Origin: Acidobacteriaceae bacterium
Lineage (GTDB): Bacteria; Acidobacteriota; Terriglobia; Terriglobales; SbA1
Direction: 5' to 3'
DNA: 15,127 nucleotides
NCBI GenBank assembly: GCA_019237515.1
Contig: JAFAGX010000284.1
Coordinates: 1 to 15,127, forward strand
Shown here: one piece after another, positions 1 through 7,290 of the stretch
Layout: every line of letters begins with the position of its first letter
Position numbering within the stretch: position 1 is the stretch's first letter
Notes under the pieces: model-generated
What the model saw: the letters and a program-made list of their open reading frames with translations, nothing else
Databases searched by the model: none
Told to the model about the DNA's origin: nothing
Position numbers and translations under genes: made by a program

Positions 1-684
1 AACGTGGAGCGAGTGTTTTTGGTCGGCCCACCCACTGCCCAACTCCCCGAACTGGAACGCCAGGCAGTTGATGTCATCAAGCAGTCGGGTGTGAAACAGA
101 TCGTGAAGCTCTCAGCCATGGGCGGGCGAGAGGCCATTTTTCCGCGCCAGCACGCCGAATCAGAAGACTCTATTCGCGCTTGCGGTGTGTCATATACGTT
201 CCTGCGACCGAACGGGTTCATGCAGAACTTCGTCAACTACAACGCCGGGACCATCAACAGTCAAAACGCGTTCTATGGAAGTCAGGGCGAGGGCGGGGTC
301 AGCCACATCGATATCCGGGACATTGCTGCGGTTGCGGTGAAGACCCTAATCGAAGATGGTCACGCAGGTAAGGTCTACACGTTGACAGGACCAGAGGCAC
401 TCAGCAATAGCGAAGTCGCTCGAATTTTATCCGAGGTGCTTGGGCGCGAGGTTCGATACGTCGATTTGCCACCGGCGCAGTTCAGACAGGCTCTGGTGTC
501 CGCCGGTGTTCCGGACTGGAGTGCCGATGCGTTGCTTGATCTACAAAGACTGTATCGCGAAGGCAAGGCAGCGGCGGTTACAAATGACGTCGAGCAAATT
601 CTGGGGCGGAAGCCAATCAGGTTTTCTGAATTTGCCCGCGACTATCGACACGCTTTCGAGGCGCGAGAGCAAGCTGCAAGTTAA
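1..684 (+). CDS. NmrA-type NAD(P)-binding SDR family reductase, 5' partial
   Basis: The reading frame is open from the first base, so the gene begins left of the window; the GTG at 4 is not its start. About 227 codons are visible. The protein opens at the strand resembling VFLVGPP that follows the Rossmann glycine motif in atypical short-chain dehydrogenases of the NmrA/QorB group, so the GxxGxxG nucleotide-binding segment is missing. Family hallmarks that remain are GVKQIVKLSAMGG, the following H-AESE segment and LRPNGFMQN. The family contains NAD(P)H-quinone reductases and redox-sensing regulators that lost catalysis; the substrate cannot be told from sequence. The C-terminal half (YTLTGPEALSNSEVA and onward) is the usual small helical lid. 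It converges on the ABC ATPase gene, with 37 bp between the two stop codons, so it is not in an operon with any visible gene. Confidence 0.88.
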   Translation, partial: NVERVFLVGPPTAQLPELERQAVDVIKQSGVKQIVKLSAMGGREAIFPRQHAESEDSIRACGVSYTFLRPNGFMQNFVNYNAGTINSQNAFYGSQGEGGVSHIDIRDIAAVAVKTLIEDGHAGKVYTLTGPEALSNSEVARILSEVLGREVRYVDLPPAQFRQALVSAGVPDWSADALLDLQRLYREGKAAAVTNDVEQILGRKPIRFSEFARDYRHAFEAREQAAS

Positions 685-721
685 CCGCACCGCACTGGAA
701 ATTTAGCTGATCTAATCTAAT

Positions 722-2473
722 CTAATGCTCAATGCTGCTGGGGGAACCAGAACCGCCCAAAATCAAGCGATCGCCTTCCGGATCGTGGCTGAATAGTTCG
801 GCGTAGCGACCCCAGTTCAGTGCAGTATCGACCTGTGCCTGCACTTCGGTTTCGGGGAAGTGCTCGTCCAGAATGTCGCGAAAGAACTCGACCGCGATGG
901 AATGGTCGGCTTTTTTCTCAAGCGTGCGGTACACCTGCTGTAAAAGCGTAACGTGGGCAAGCACAGCCTCGCGAAAAAGGATTTTCCTGGTCGCTATATC
1001 GGCTTCGGCAAACATCTTACCGGCGTCGGTCAGCTTGATATCGCCATGGCGGGACACCGCGAATCCGAGCATAGTGGCGGCATCGACGATTGGTAATAGA
1101 TCATCGACTTCCATCAAAAGTTCTTCCGCCACGTGATAAAGGTCATCCTCGCCGCCGCGATCGTTGAGCAGTTCGACCAAGCCGGCGATCCCGCCCGGGC
1201 GAGCATGCGGCAGCATTTGGTAAGCCGCCTTGGACACAACTGCAGCGCTTGGCAGCTCGAACTCTCGCTCGGGCTGCGTCATCACCTTATAAACGTAGTC
1301 CACGTAGAGCAGGAACTCGGCGGAATTATGGTTACGGGGGTGTGGGATACCGACTCGAAAGTCTGCTCGAATTCGCGCCGGGTTGCGGCTCAACACGATA
1401 ATGCGGTCCGCAAGGCTGACGGCTTCTTCGATGTTGTGCGTGACCAGGAAAATGCTGCGAGTGGGAACCTTTTTGCTTAGCCACAGTTCGAGCAGTTCAC
1501 CGCGAAGGTTTTCCGCCGTGAGAACGTCGAGTGCCGAGAAGGCTTCATCCATGAAGAGCACTTCCGGTTCGACAGCTAGCGCCCTGGCAAAGCCTACCCG
1601 CTGCTTCATGCCTCCCGAAAGCTCTTTCGGATAGGCGGTCTCGAACCCTTTTAATCCGACCGAATTCAGAGCGCGAATCGCTCGCGGATGCCGTTCCTCG
1701 TGGCTCATTCCTCTGGCTACAAGCGGTGCCTCTACGTTGTCTAATACGGTCAGCCAGGGAAATAGAGCGAAACTCTGGAATACGATGGCGACATTGGGAC
1801 GACATTCCTGCAGCGGCTTGCCGTGCCAGAACACTTGTCCGGAGGTGGGCTGGGAAAGCCCGGCGAGAATTCGCAACAGCGTAGACTTGCCCGACCCGGA
1901 AGCTCCTAGGAGGGCAATGATGCAATCGGCTTCGAGCGACAGGTCGGTCGGGGCGATGACTTGTATGCTTCGTCCATCCGGTTGCACAAAACTCTTTTCG
2001 ACACCTTTCGCCTCGAGTACCGGTTCCGTGATTTCAGAAGTGACTTCAGAAACCGGGGCTGCGGGACGTTCAAGTTGTGGCGCGCGCTCAATGTCTGAAG
2101 GGAGTTCCTCGGCCGCAGCTTCTCCCGACAGCTCGCTCATCAGTTGTTTGAATGCTTCTTCCGGGAGTTCATCGAAGAATCGAATGCGATCTGCGGGTTC
2201 CATTTTTTCGATGATTGCGCGGACTTCCTCTGTCGTTCGCGTGTGCAGCAAAACATAAGCGTGAAAGTAAGGGGCGTGGGAGATCAAAGCAGCCGCGGAA
2301 TTGATCGGCAACCGTGTAAAGACGAGTTGTTGCTCATCAAAGGGCAGAGCAAGCAAGAGCTCGCTAGCTGCGGTTGGTTCTACCTGTTGCAAGAATGCCG
2401 CGGCGTCGTCTAGCCCGTGAGACAGACTCTCCCGGAGTCTTTCTACGAGTTCAGGATTGAGCTGGGTGGCCAT
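722..2473 (-). CDS. ABC transporter ATP-binding protein (nitrate/sulfonate/taurine type) with MgtE-N-like N-terminus and AAA-associated C-terminal domain
   Basis: This 583-residue protein should power a membrane importer from the cytoplasmic face. Residues about 1-118 are helical, with repeated LP.D....V..RLP and MEPADRIRFFDELPEE patterns resembling the MgtE intracellular N domain. A charged, proline-rich linker (about 119-150) follows. The ATPase core spans about 151-380: Walker A GASGSGKST (190-198), Q-loop Q233 in FQSFALFPW, signature LSGGMKQR (285-292), Walker B VLFMDEAFSALD (305-316) and switch H346. These match the NrtD/SsuB/TauB group, and all catalytic residues are present. Residues about 410-570 match the C-terminal AAA-associated domain seen on some nitrate/sulfonate ATPases. 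Ordinary SsuB/TauB proteins are about 250-270 residues, so both ends are additions. No permease or binding protein lies next to it here, so the substrate (nitrate, sulfonate or other anion) is not known. Confidence 0.9.
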   Translation of the reverse strand: MATQLNPELVERLRESLSHGLDDAAAFLQQVEPTAASELLLALPFDEQQLVFTRLPINSAAALISHAPYFHAYVLLHTRTTEEVRAIIEKMEPADRIRFFDELPEEAFKQLMSELSGEAAAEELPSDIERAPQLERPAAPVSEVTSEITEPVLEAKGVEKSFVQPDGRSIQVIAPTDLSLEADCIIALLGASGSGKSTLLRILAGLSQPTSGQVFWHGKPLQECRPNVAIVFQSFALFPWLTVLDNVEAPLVARGMSHEERHPRAIRALNSVGLKGFETAYPKELSGGMKQRVGFARALAVEPEVLFMDEAFSALDVLTAENLRGELLELWLSKKVPTRSIFLVTHNIEEAVSLADRIIVLSRNPARIRADFRVGIPHPRNHNSAEFLLYVDYVYKVMTQPEREFELPSAAVVSKAAYQMLPHARPGGIAGLVELLNDRGGEDDLYHVAEELLMEVDDLLPIVDAATMLGFAVSRHGDIKLTDAGKMFAEADIATRKILFREAVLAHVTLLQQVYRTLEKKADHSIAVEFFRDILDEHFPETEVQAQVDTALNWGRYAELFSHDPEGDRLILGGSGSPSSIEH

Positions 2474-2510
2474 GCCTAGACATATCCAGTTCCGCTACGA
2501 TGTGAAAGGG

Positions 2511-2520
2511 ATACTATAAT
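2511..2520. promoter_or_regulatory. candidate bidirectional -10 region
   Basis: The bases ATACTATAAT carry a perfect TATAAT on the + strand (2515-2520) and read ATTATAGTAT on the - strand, where TATAGT is one base off the consensus. It sits between the leftward ABC ATPase gene (start 2473) and the rightward small gene (start 2551). On the - strand a TTGCTT lies 16 bp upstream as a weak -35; on the + strand no good -35 is visible. This is a prediction from motif alone. Confidence 0.3.
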
Positions 2521-2550
2521 GGGCAGAACAATTGAAGCAAAGAAGTGGTT

Positions 2551-2739
2551 ATGCCAACGCCTCCAGCGGACAAGCCGCAAGATCAAGAGTCGCCCGCCGT
2601 TGAACACGTATCAGGAGCCCACGAATTGCTGCAAAGTCTACGAAAACGAATCGGAGAGCATCCCGAACTCGCCGAGGCCATTCTTAAGCTGGAAACAGCA
2701 CTAAACATTTTGACAGTCAACACCGGGGGGATGCTTTAG
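2551..2739 (+). CDS. small helical protein of unknown function (62 aa)
   Basis: A 62-codon frame runs from the ATG at 2551 to a TAG at 2737-2739; a GTG two codons upstream (2545) is in frame, but the ATG sits better behind an AAGAAG-like purine stretch. The protein has a Pro/Gln-rich, probably disordered head (about 1-20). A helical tail follows with hydrophobic spacing LLQSLRKRI, then LAEAILKLETALNILT, suggesting an amphipathic helix pair or coiled coil. There is no signal peptide or membrane segment. It is divergent from the ABC ATPase gene and may share its promoter region. I do not recognise the family. Codon choice looks ordinary and the frame is clean, so I regard it as a probable but unproven gene. 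Confidence 0.5.
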   Translation: MPTPPADKPQDQESPAVEHVSGAHELLQSLRKRIGEHPELAEAILKLETALNILTVNTGGML

Positions 2740-2940
2740 CTTTTTAGCAGCATGACGTTGACTCCTGCCGAAGAGACATGCTCTTAGGGCCTTTCTGGTA
2801 CTCGCTGTGAAAGACCTCTAGAAATATCTTCACTGAGCCGAGCAGATTCTGCTGCATTTGCCGTGCTAAATGCCATCCCTTCAGGCTTTCCACTTGGCAG
2901 ACTGCGTGCAGCATGCAACCACATACGCCGGTCCCAGTGT

Positions 2941-2946
2941 GGAGGA
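2941..2946 (+). promoter_or_regulatory. strong ribosome binding site for the 53-aa gene
   Basis: GGAGGA ends three bases before the ATG at 2950. The near-perfect Shine-Dalgarno match decides this start over in-frame codons further upstream (from 2863), which have no such site and encode Cys/Arg-rich sequence that looks non-coding. Confidence 0.7.
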
Positions 2947-2949
2947 GAA

Positions 2950-3111
2950 ATGGCAGACAGCGATTGGAGAGATTTGTGTGAACGGATAACGCGAGAGCGC
3001 GATCCTGAACAGCTGATGACATTAGTCGAAGAACTCAACCGCACTCTGGCGCAACAGGAAAGGGAATTGCGACCGCTAGCTCAAAGCGAGATCTCCGAGC
3101 AGTATCCATGA
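2950..3111 (+). CDS. small acidic helical protein of unknown function (53 aa)
   Basis: The frame starts at an ATG directly after GGAGGAGAA and ends with TGA at 3109-3111. The protein begins MADSDWRDLCERITRERDP and continues with EQLMTLVEELNRTLAQQERE, a single charged amphipathic helix rich in Glu, Arg and Leu, with no signal peptide and no membrane segment. From memory, very small proteins of this style (LCERI..E.DPE.LM.LV.ELNR.L) recur in Acidobacteriota genomes as uncharacterised proteins; I cannot search to confirm this. It converges on the response-regulator gene with only 34 bp between stop codons. Its role is unknown; a small cytosolic regulator or partner protein is possible. Confidence 0.65.
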   Translation: MADSDWRDLCERITRERDPEQLMTLVEELNRTLAQQERELRPLAQSEISEQYP

Positions 3112-3145
3112 ACGGCTCGCAAAATTTTGTTTCCAGCCTAAAAAA

Positions 3146-3778
3146 TCATAGCCAGCCATTGGTGCGAGCGATGCGTGCGGCCTCGACCCGATTGGCGGCG
3201 CCCAACTTGCTGATCGCCTCAGAAAGATAATTGCGAACCGTGCCTTCCGAGAGCCCCAGTTGATGCGCGATGTCAATGCTGGCCATGCCGTCGCCCGCCA
3301 GACGCAATACCTGGCGCTCACGATCAGTAAGCGGATCGGGCTCTGCCCAAGCCTCGGTAGCCAGTTCTGGATCGATCACTCGCAAGCCTTGATGGACGCG
3401 GCGCACTGCTTCGGCGAGTTCCTCAGCCTTCATGTCTTTCAGGAGATATCCGGATGCACCCGCTTCGAGTGCACGTCGCAGGTATCCGGCGCGAGCGAAC
3501 GTGGTCAAGATAATTACCCGCGTTCCTGACCGCCGGCGCTTCAGTTCGGCCGCAACGTCGAGACCAGTCATTTCGGGCATTTCAATATCAGTGATAAACA
3601 CATCTGGCTTTTGCTCGAGAACGGCCCGTAGTGCATCTTTTCCGTTACGGGTTTGTGCCAGCACACTGATGTCGCTTTCGATCTCCAGCAGGGCGGCAAG
3701 CGCGCCGAGTACCATGCCTTGATCTTCCGCGATGACAACGCGAATGGTTTTACGATCGGTTTTGGCGGTGGGATTCAT
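3146..3778 (-). CDS. NarL/FixJ-family response regulator (LuxR-type HTH)
   Basis: This 210-residue protein is the output half of a two-component pair. The receiver domain (about 12-130) has the acidic pair E18-D19, phospho-acceptor D64 in FITDIEMP, T92 in ILTTF and K114 in YLLKD. A LuxR-type DNA-binding domain follows at about 146-208, with LTDRERQVLRL, the recognition helix region LSEGTVRNYLSEAISKLG and the closing ARIARTNGWL. All phosphotransfer residues are present. Its ATG overlaps the stop of the histidine kinase gene as ATGA (3775-3778), so the two are probably translationally coupled and the kinase is the likely cognate partner. The layout resembles DesR, which controls membrane lipid desaturase, but the target genes here are not known; the unit may control itself or nearby genes. 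Confidence 0.93.
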   Translation of the reverse strand: MNPTAKTDRKTIRVVIAEDQGMVLGALAALLEIESDISVLAQTRNGKDALRAVLEQKPDVFITDIEMPEMTGLDVAAELKRRRSGTRVIILTTFARAGYLRRALEAGASGYLLKDMKAEELAEAVRRVHQGLRVIDPELATEAWAEPDPLTDRERQVLRLAGDGMASIDIAHQLGLSEGTVRNYLSEAISKLGAANRVEAARIARTNGWL

Positions 3779-4857
3779 CGTTTGGCCGCCTGCAAAGGAA
3801 ATTCAATTGAGAGCGTGGTACCTGGATTGGTTTTCCGGAGCAGAGTTCCTCCGAGCGCTTCGATCCGTTCCCGCATTCCGCGTAAACCGTTGCCCTCGAT
3901 CAATGCGCCACCACAGCCGTCGTCCTGAATTTCCAGACGGCAGTTGCCTTTTTCAGGAAGCAGGCGGAGCAGGCAATTGCGGGCATTTGCATGACGAACG
4001 ATATTGGTGACTGCTTCGCGAACCACCAGCCCGACAACGGTTTCCTGCGCCGGTGTCAGGGTGATCTGCACGGCCTCCGCTTTCACCTTAACTCCAGCCG
4101 TCCGCAATGCTTCCTGGGCCTGCTTCAATTCGGCCTCAAGCCCGTTCGCACGGTAGCCTCGGATCGTGTTACGCACCTCGGCGAGAGCCTCGCGTGATGT
4201 GCGTTCAACGTCGGCAATTTCGTGCTTCGCGCGTTGGGGATCGAGGTCAACCAGTTTTCCGGCAAGCTCGGATTTAAGGATAATGACCGAGAGTGTATGG
4301 CCGAGGACGTCATGCATGTCGCGGGCAATCCGTTCGCGTTCCGCAACCTTCGCCAGATGTTCGATTTCCTGATTTGCCCGTTTAAGCTCGCAGTACATGC
4401 GGGTCTTCTGAGCGAAGTAAATGTTACTAACCCCGACGACCAAGGTCAGGGCGGCGCTGTAAAACAAGAACCAGCCAGAAAGATGAAGCAACCAGGTTTC
4501 CAATGCCGCCACTCCGACAATTACGGCAATCAAAGAGAAGATCGTGAGCTCAGAGTCGATGATGTAGGGCAGCAGGGCGGCGGCAAAGATGAAAAAGCAA
4601 GATGCTCCACCGTTAAACGGGGCATACAAGACTCCGACCAGCACCATGGCGGCGAGGCCGGCGAGCGCGAGCGCTGTACTTTCGATGGACGCGATGCCTA
4701 GGTATAGCGCAACAAAAATGGCTGTGCCCAGCAGCGTGAGTAACCATTCTTTCAGGCCCGCGTGATCGAGGATTGGCTGCAGAAAGAAGAAACCGAAATA
4801 CAGCATTGGCGTGTAAAAGGTCCATCCACGCTCGCTCTTTTCAGCCGGAAATCTCAT
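3775..4857 (-). CDS. DesK-like membrane sensor histidine kinase
   Basis: This 360-residue protein has about six hydrophobic segments between residues 12 and 148 with little periplasmic loop. A helical linker follows, then the HisKA_3 dimerisation/phosphoacceptor box ERIARDMHDVLGHTLS with H182, then a HATPase_c domain with N-box REAVTNIVRHANA (N285), G1 DDGCGG (about 312-317) and G2 NGLRGMRERI. All catalytic elements are intact. Lack of a large extracytoplasmic domain suggests it senses the membrane or a small membrane partner, as in DesK. The start is supported by AGGAG seven bases upstream of the ATG. It lies 16 bp after a small membrane protein gene and overlaps the response-regulator gene by 4 bp, forming a leftward three-gene unit. 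The stimulus is unknown. Confidence 0.93.
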   Translation of the reverse strand: MRFPAEKSERGWTFYTPMLYFGFFFLQPILDHAGLKEWLLTLLGTAIFVALYLGIASIESTALALAGLAAMVLVGVLYAPFNGGASCFFIFAAALLPYIIDSELTIFSLIAVIVGVAALETWLLHLSGWFLFYSAALTLVVGVSNIYFAQKTRMYCELKRANQEIEHLAKVAERERIARDMHDVLGHTLSVIILKSELAGKLVDLDPQRAKHEIADVERTSREALAEVRNTIRGYRANGLEAELKQAQEALRTAGVKVKAEAVQITLTPAQETVVGLVVREAVTNIVRHANARNCLLRLLPEKGNCRLEIQDDGCGGALIEGNGLRGMRERIEALGGTLLRKTNPGTTLSIEFPLQAAKR

Positions 4858-4873
4858 TTTCGCTCTCCTAAGC

Positions 4874-5059
4874 CTAACGCTTTTCTCGATTTTGAGGTAA
4901 GTGTGCCGGATCTGCTGCTGGAGCGATCATTACGCATGCGAGCACGAAAGAGACTGGCACCAGCAGTGCCAATAGACCGAAATTTCCATTGGCCGCCAAG
5001 ATGAACAGAGCGGCCACCGTTAATAACCAGCCCGCCAGGTTGCTCGCGTTTGCTGCCAT
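4874..5059 (-). CDS. small two-helix membrane protein upstream of the sensor kinase (61 aa)
   Basis: The chosen start is the ATG at 5059, because AGGAGGG lies four bases upstream of it (5064-5070); an in-frame ATG at 5089 would add ten residues but lacks such a site. The 61-residue protein reads MAANASNLAGWLL, then two closely spaced hydrophobic stretches (about 8-22 and 26-45) separated by NGNFG, then a short polar tail ending in NREKR. It is probably an inner-membrane hairpin. Its stop lies 16 bp before the histidine kinase start, and the kinase Shine-Dalgarno sits in that gap, so the two are co-transcribed. It could be a sensory or stabilising partner of the kinase, but that is inferred only from position. 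The family is not one I can name. Confidence 0.7.
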   Translation of the reverse strand: MAANASNLAGWLLTVAALFILAANGNFGLLALLVPVSFVLACVMIAPAADPAHLPQNREKR

Positions 5060-5063
5060 GATG

Positions 5064-5070
5064 CCCTCCT
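5064..5070 (-). promoter_or_regulatory. ribosome binding site deciding the start of the 61-aa membrane protein
   Basis: On the - strand AGGAGGG is followed by CATC and then the ATG at 5059. This is a near-ideal site and favours the shorter 61-residue product over the longer frame that opens at 5089. Confidence 0.7.
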
Positions 5071-5206
5071 GAATTGCCTCAGTCATCAAGTAAGTGCCAT
5101 GATGCCCCCCATCAGAATCGTGTGCTAGTGGAGATCATCATTCGGAGTGCATGACAAATGTCATCGTCGGGTGTTCGCGCATCGGCGCCAAATAGCATCG
5201 GTTCGG

Positions 5207-5212
5207 TATAAT
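5207..5212 (+). promoter_or_regulatory. candidate -10 element upstream of the PP2C gene
   Basis: A perfect TATAAT occurs in the 212-bp divergent region between the small membrane protein and the phosphatase. No convincing TTGACA-like -35 is present at 16-18 bp upstream. If used, transcription would start near 5219, leaving a leader of about 50 bases to the ATG at 5272. Confidence 0.28.
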
Positions 5213-5271
5213 CCCAGTTCGCTGGATTGCGACTATCAGCAGGACAAGACGAATTGAGCCAAACGAATTTC

Positions 5272-6030
5272 ATGCGTGCACGAGAAGGAGTTGAGGTCGC
5301 GGCCTTGAGCGACGTGGGTTGCCAGCGGTCCAATAATGAAGACTCCTACGTATATTGGGAACCGGAAAACGACTCGGAATTTCAAAGCAAGGGCAGACTG
5401 GCGATTGTGGCCGATGGAATGGGCGGTCATGAAGGTGGGCAGGAAGCCAGCAGCCTGGCCGTGCGCACTATGCAGGAGGTTTTCGCCGAGAAGCAGGGCG
5501 AAGATATCAAGTCACTGCTGATCGCCGCTTTCCAGGCCGCACACGACCGCATTCACCGCTATGCCGCCCAACATCCCGAACTGCGGGGTATGGGCACCAC
5601 TGCAACCGCGGTGGTTTTGCACGCCATGGATCTGTACTACTCGCACGTTGGCGACAGCCGACTTTACCTGGTGCGGGCCGGGAAAGCTTCCCGCCTGACC
5701 CACGACCATTCCTATGTCACCCGCCTGGTAGACTCCGGTTTGATCACAGAGGAAGAGGCCGAGACTCATCCGCAGCGGCATATTCTGACCACCGCCCTGG
5801 GCGTGGGTCCTGAGTCGTCGCCAGAGATGCTCGATCAATCCATTGAAATCGAGGCAGGCGACATCTTGGTCTTGTGTACCGACGGTTTATGGGGTTTGGT
5901 TGCCGACGCGGAAATTGCGGATGCCGTTACGTCCAATGCTCCGCCCGAAGCCTGCCGCAAGCTCGTGGATTTAGCGAAAAAACGCGGCGGCCCCGACAAT
6001 ATCACTTTACAAGTGATTCGCGTATCTTAG
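5272..6030 (+). CDS. PP2C-family (PPM) Ser/Thr protein phosphatase, Stp1/PrpC-like
   Basis: A metal-dependent phosphatase that removes phosphate from Ser/Thr, normally opposing Hanks-type kinases. Counting from the ATG at 5272 (252 residues), the PPM motifs appear in order: SDVGCQRSNNEDS with E23-D24, VADGMGGHEGG with D48, RGMGTTATAVVL, SHVGDSRLYLVR, LTHDHSYV, LTTALG, LCTDGLWGLV with D204, and GGPDNITLQVI with D242-N243. All metal-binding aspartates are present and the length is that of a single-domain bacterial enzyme. The frame is open upstream to a TTG at 5227, but the ATG gives the usual N-terminus for this family; neither start has a strong ribosome site, so the exact start is uncertain. 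No kinase or FHA gene is adjacent, so the substrate is unknown. Confidence 0.93.
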   Translation: MRAREGVEVAALSDVGCQRSNNEDSYVYWEPENDSEFQSKGRLAIVADGMGGHEGGQEASSLAVRTMQEVFAEKQGEDIKSLLIAAFQAAHDRIHRYAAQHPELRGMGTTATAVVLHAMDLYYSHVGDSRLYLVRAGKASRLTHDHSYVTRLVDSGLITEEEAETHPQRHILTTALGVGPESSPEMLDQSIEIEAGDILVLCTDGLWGLVADAEIADAVTSNAPPEACRKLVDLAKKRGGPDNITLQVIRVS

Positions 6031-6069
6031 CCGGTTTCTTGCGTTGTTTACTGTGCGAATCCGAACCAC

Positions 6070-6099
6070 TTGACGTCTTGAGCAGTCAACAATTAAAGT
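6070..6099 (+). promoter_or_regulatory. candidate sigma70-type promoter with inverted repeat, upstream of the sulfite oxidase
   Basis: TTGACG (6070-6075) and TAAAGT (6094-6099) are separated by 18 bp, giving a start near 6106. TTGAC (6070-6074) and GTCAA (6085-6089) form a 5-bp inverted repeat with a 10-bp spacer that overlaps the -35 and spacer, which is where a repressor could sit. Both points are motif-based only. Confidence 0.35.
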
Positions 6100-6123
6100 C
6101 TATCGGGTTTGTAGGGAATAGAC

Positions 6124-7290
6124 ATGTTAACCAGGCGTGACTTCTTGTCGAAAGTTCCGGCAGCGGCGGCTGCAGCCAGTTCGCTTTATGCCGTGCCGCT
6201 GTGGGCGAGGGAAGAGCCAAACGTTGATATCCCGGGCGAAGATCGCATGATCGTGCGCTCTGCACGCTTTCTCGATCTCGAAATGCCGCCCGAATTCTTC
6301 GATTCCTGGATCACACCGGTGCCGCACTTTTTCGTGCGCAATCACATGCACGAACCGGCTGCAATCGACCTGAAACATTGGCGCATGACTATTAGCGGCG
6401 AAGTCGAGAACCCACTGACGTTAAGTTGGAAGGATCTGGAGCGAATGCCGGCGCAGACGGTCACGAATACCTTGGAATGCGCCGGAAACGGGCGGGCATT
6501 TCACCAGCCACACGTTCCTGGCGTTCAGTGGCAGAAAGGGGCCGTGGGGAATGCGCAATTTGCCGGGCCGAGGCTGCGCGACGTTTTGCAGCGCGCCGGT
6601 GTGAAGCCAACTGGCAAGCACGTAATGTTTCACGGGTTAGATGAGGTGCCGGGTAAGGTGCCGCCGTTTATCCGCAGCATACCGATTGAGAAGGCGTTAG
6701 ATGGCAACACGCTGGTCGCGACGAAGATGAACGGTAGGGCGCTGTCGAAACATCATGGATTTCCGGCCCGCGCGATGGTCCCAGGGTGGATCGGCGCTGC
6801 TTCTTGCAAATGGCTTGGCGAGATCAAAGTGCTGGACAAAGAATTTGACGGTAATTTCATGAAGCCCGGTTATCGCATACCCAACCACCCGCTGAAACCC
6901 GGGGAACCGCTTAACATAGACGATAGCCACGTACTGACCAGCTTGAATGTGAAATCCGTGATTTCGTCTCCAGCGGATCAAACAACCATCAAATTCAAAG
7001 CGCAGCAAGTTCGCGGGGCGGCATGGGCCGGTGAAGCCGAGATTGTAAGAGTCGAAGTCTCAACCGATGGCGGGACAAGTTGGGAAGACGCTCAGTTGGG
7101 GCGAGAGCAGGCGAAGTACGCATGGCGTTTGTGGAGCTATCTCTGGAACGTCCCTAAGTCTGGCGAGTACACGATCATGTCGCGCGCGACGGATAGCCAG
7201 GGACGGGTGCAGCCCGCAAGCGTCGACTGGAACCCCAGCGGCTATTTCTATAATGCTATCGATCAGGTCAAAGTTAATGTTCAAGTTTAA
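6124..7290 (+). CDS. Tat-exported molybdopterin sulfite oxidase/dehydrogenase (SorA-like)
   Basis: Periplasmic Mo enzyme expected to oxidise sulfite to sulfate and pass electrons to a cytochrome c. The 388-residue protein starts with TRRDFLS, a twin-arginine signal followed by an Ala-rich core, as needed for export of a folded Moco protein. The oxidoreductase domain spans about 60-240, with C119 in NTLECAGNGR as the expected Mo-ligating cysteine and HGFPARAMVPGWIGAASCKWLG as the second signature. The Mo-cofactor dimerisation domain follows at about 265-388, ending in SVDWNPSGY. There is no haem b5 domain, as in bacterial SorA and unlike animal sulfite oxidase. GTAGGGA about eight bases before the ATG supports the start. 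The next gene, overlapping by 14 bp, is a monohaem cytochrome c. Another substrate of this fold, such as an S- or N-oxide, cannot be excluded. Confidence 0.9.
   Translation: MLTRRDFLSKVPAAAAAASSLYAVPLWAREEPNVDIPGEDRMIVRSARFLDLEMPPEFFDSWITPVPHFFVRNHMHEPAAIDLKHWRMTISGEVENPLTLSWKDLERMPAQTVTNTLECAGNGRAFHQPHVPGVQWQKGAVGNAQFAGPRLRDVLQRAGVKPTGKHVMFHGLDEVPGKVPPFIRSIPIEKALDGNTLVATKMNGRALSKHHGFPARAMVPGWIGAASCKWLGEIKVLDKEFDGNFMKPGYRIPNHPLKPGEPLNIDDSHVLTSLNVKSVISSPADQTTIKFKAQQVRGAAWAGEAEIVRVEVSTDGGTSWEDAQLGREQAKYAWRLWSYLWNVPKSGEYTIMSRATDSQGRVQPASVDWNPSGYFYNAIDQVKVNVQV

Noticed and set aside
711..726. Short tandem repeat (CTAAT-type pentamer, three copies)
   Set aside because: Too short to be a mobile-element trace or a known site; it overlaps the TAG stop of the ABC ATPase gene and could be simple slippage.
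1737..2258. 173-codon rightward frame opposite the ABC ATPase
   Set aside because: It is antisense to the Walker A region of a clear ATPase and is Ser-rich without structure.
2519..2704. 61-codon frame overlapping the 62-aa small gene
   Set aside because: It lies in another frame over most of the better-supported gene at 2551, is rich in Lys/Arg/Cys in a non-protein-like way and has no ribosome site.
2731..2755. ATGCT...AGCAT inverted repeat as a terminator after the 62-aa gene
   Set aside because: The arms are only 5 bp, AT-rich and overlap the stop codon; no GC-rich stem followed by a T run is present.
2744..3022. 92-codon leftward frame opposite the 53-aa gene
   Set aside because: Cys/His/Ser-rich with no domain pattern and no ribosome site; it is antisense to a gene with a strong site.
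3112..3145. Terminator between convergent genes
   Set aside because: CAAAATTTTG (3120-3129) is a palindrome but has no loop and no GC stem; I cannot support a terminator.
6124..7290. MsrP (YedY) methionine sulfoxide reductase as identity of the Mo enzyme
   Set aside because: The Mo-cysteine context LECAGNGR and the C-terminal dimerisation domain fit the sulfite oxidase group; MsrP lacks that C-terminal domain and pairs with a membrane haem protein, not a small cytochrome c.
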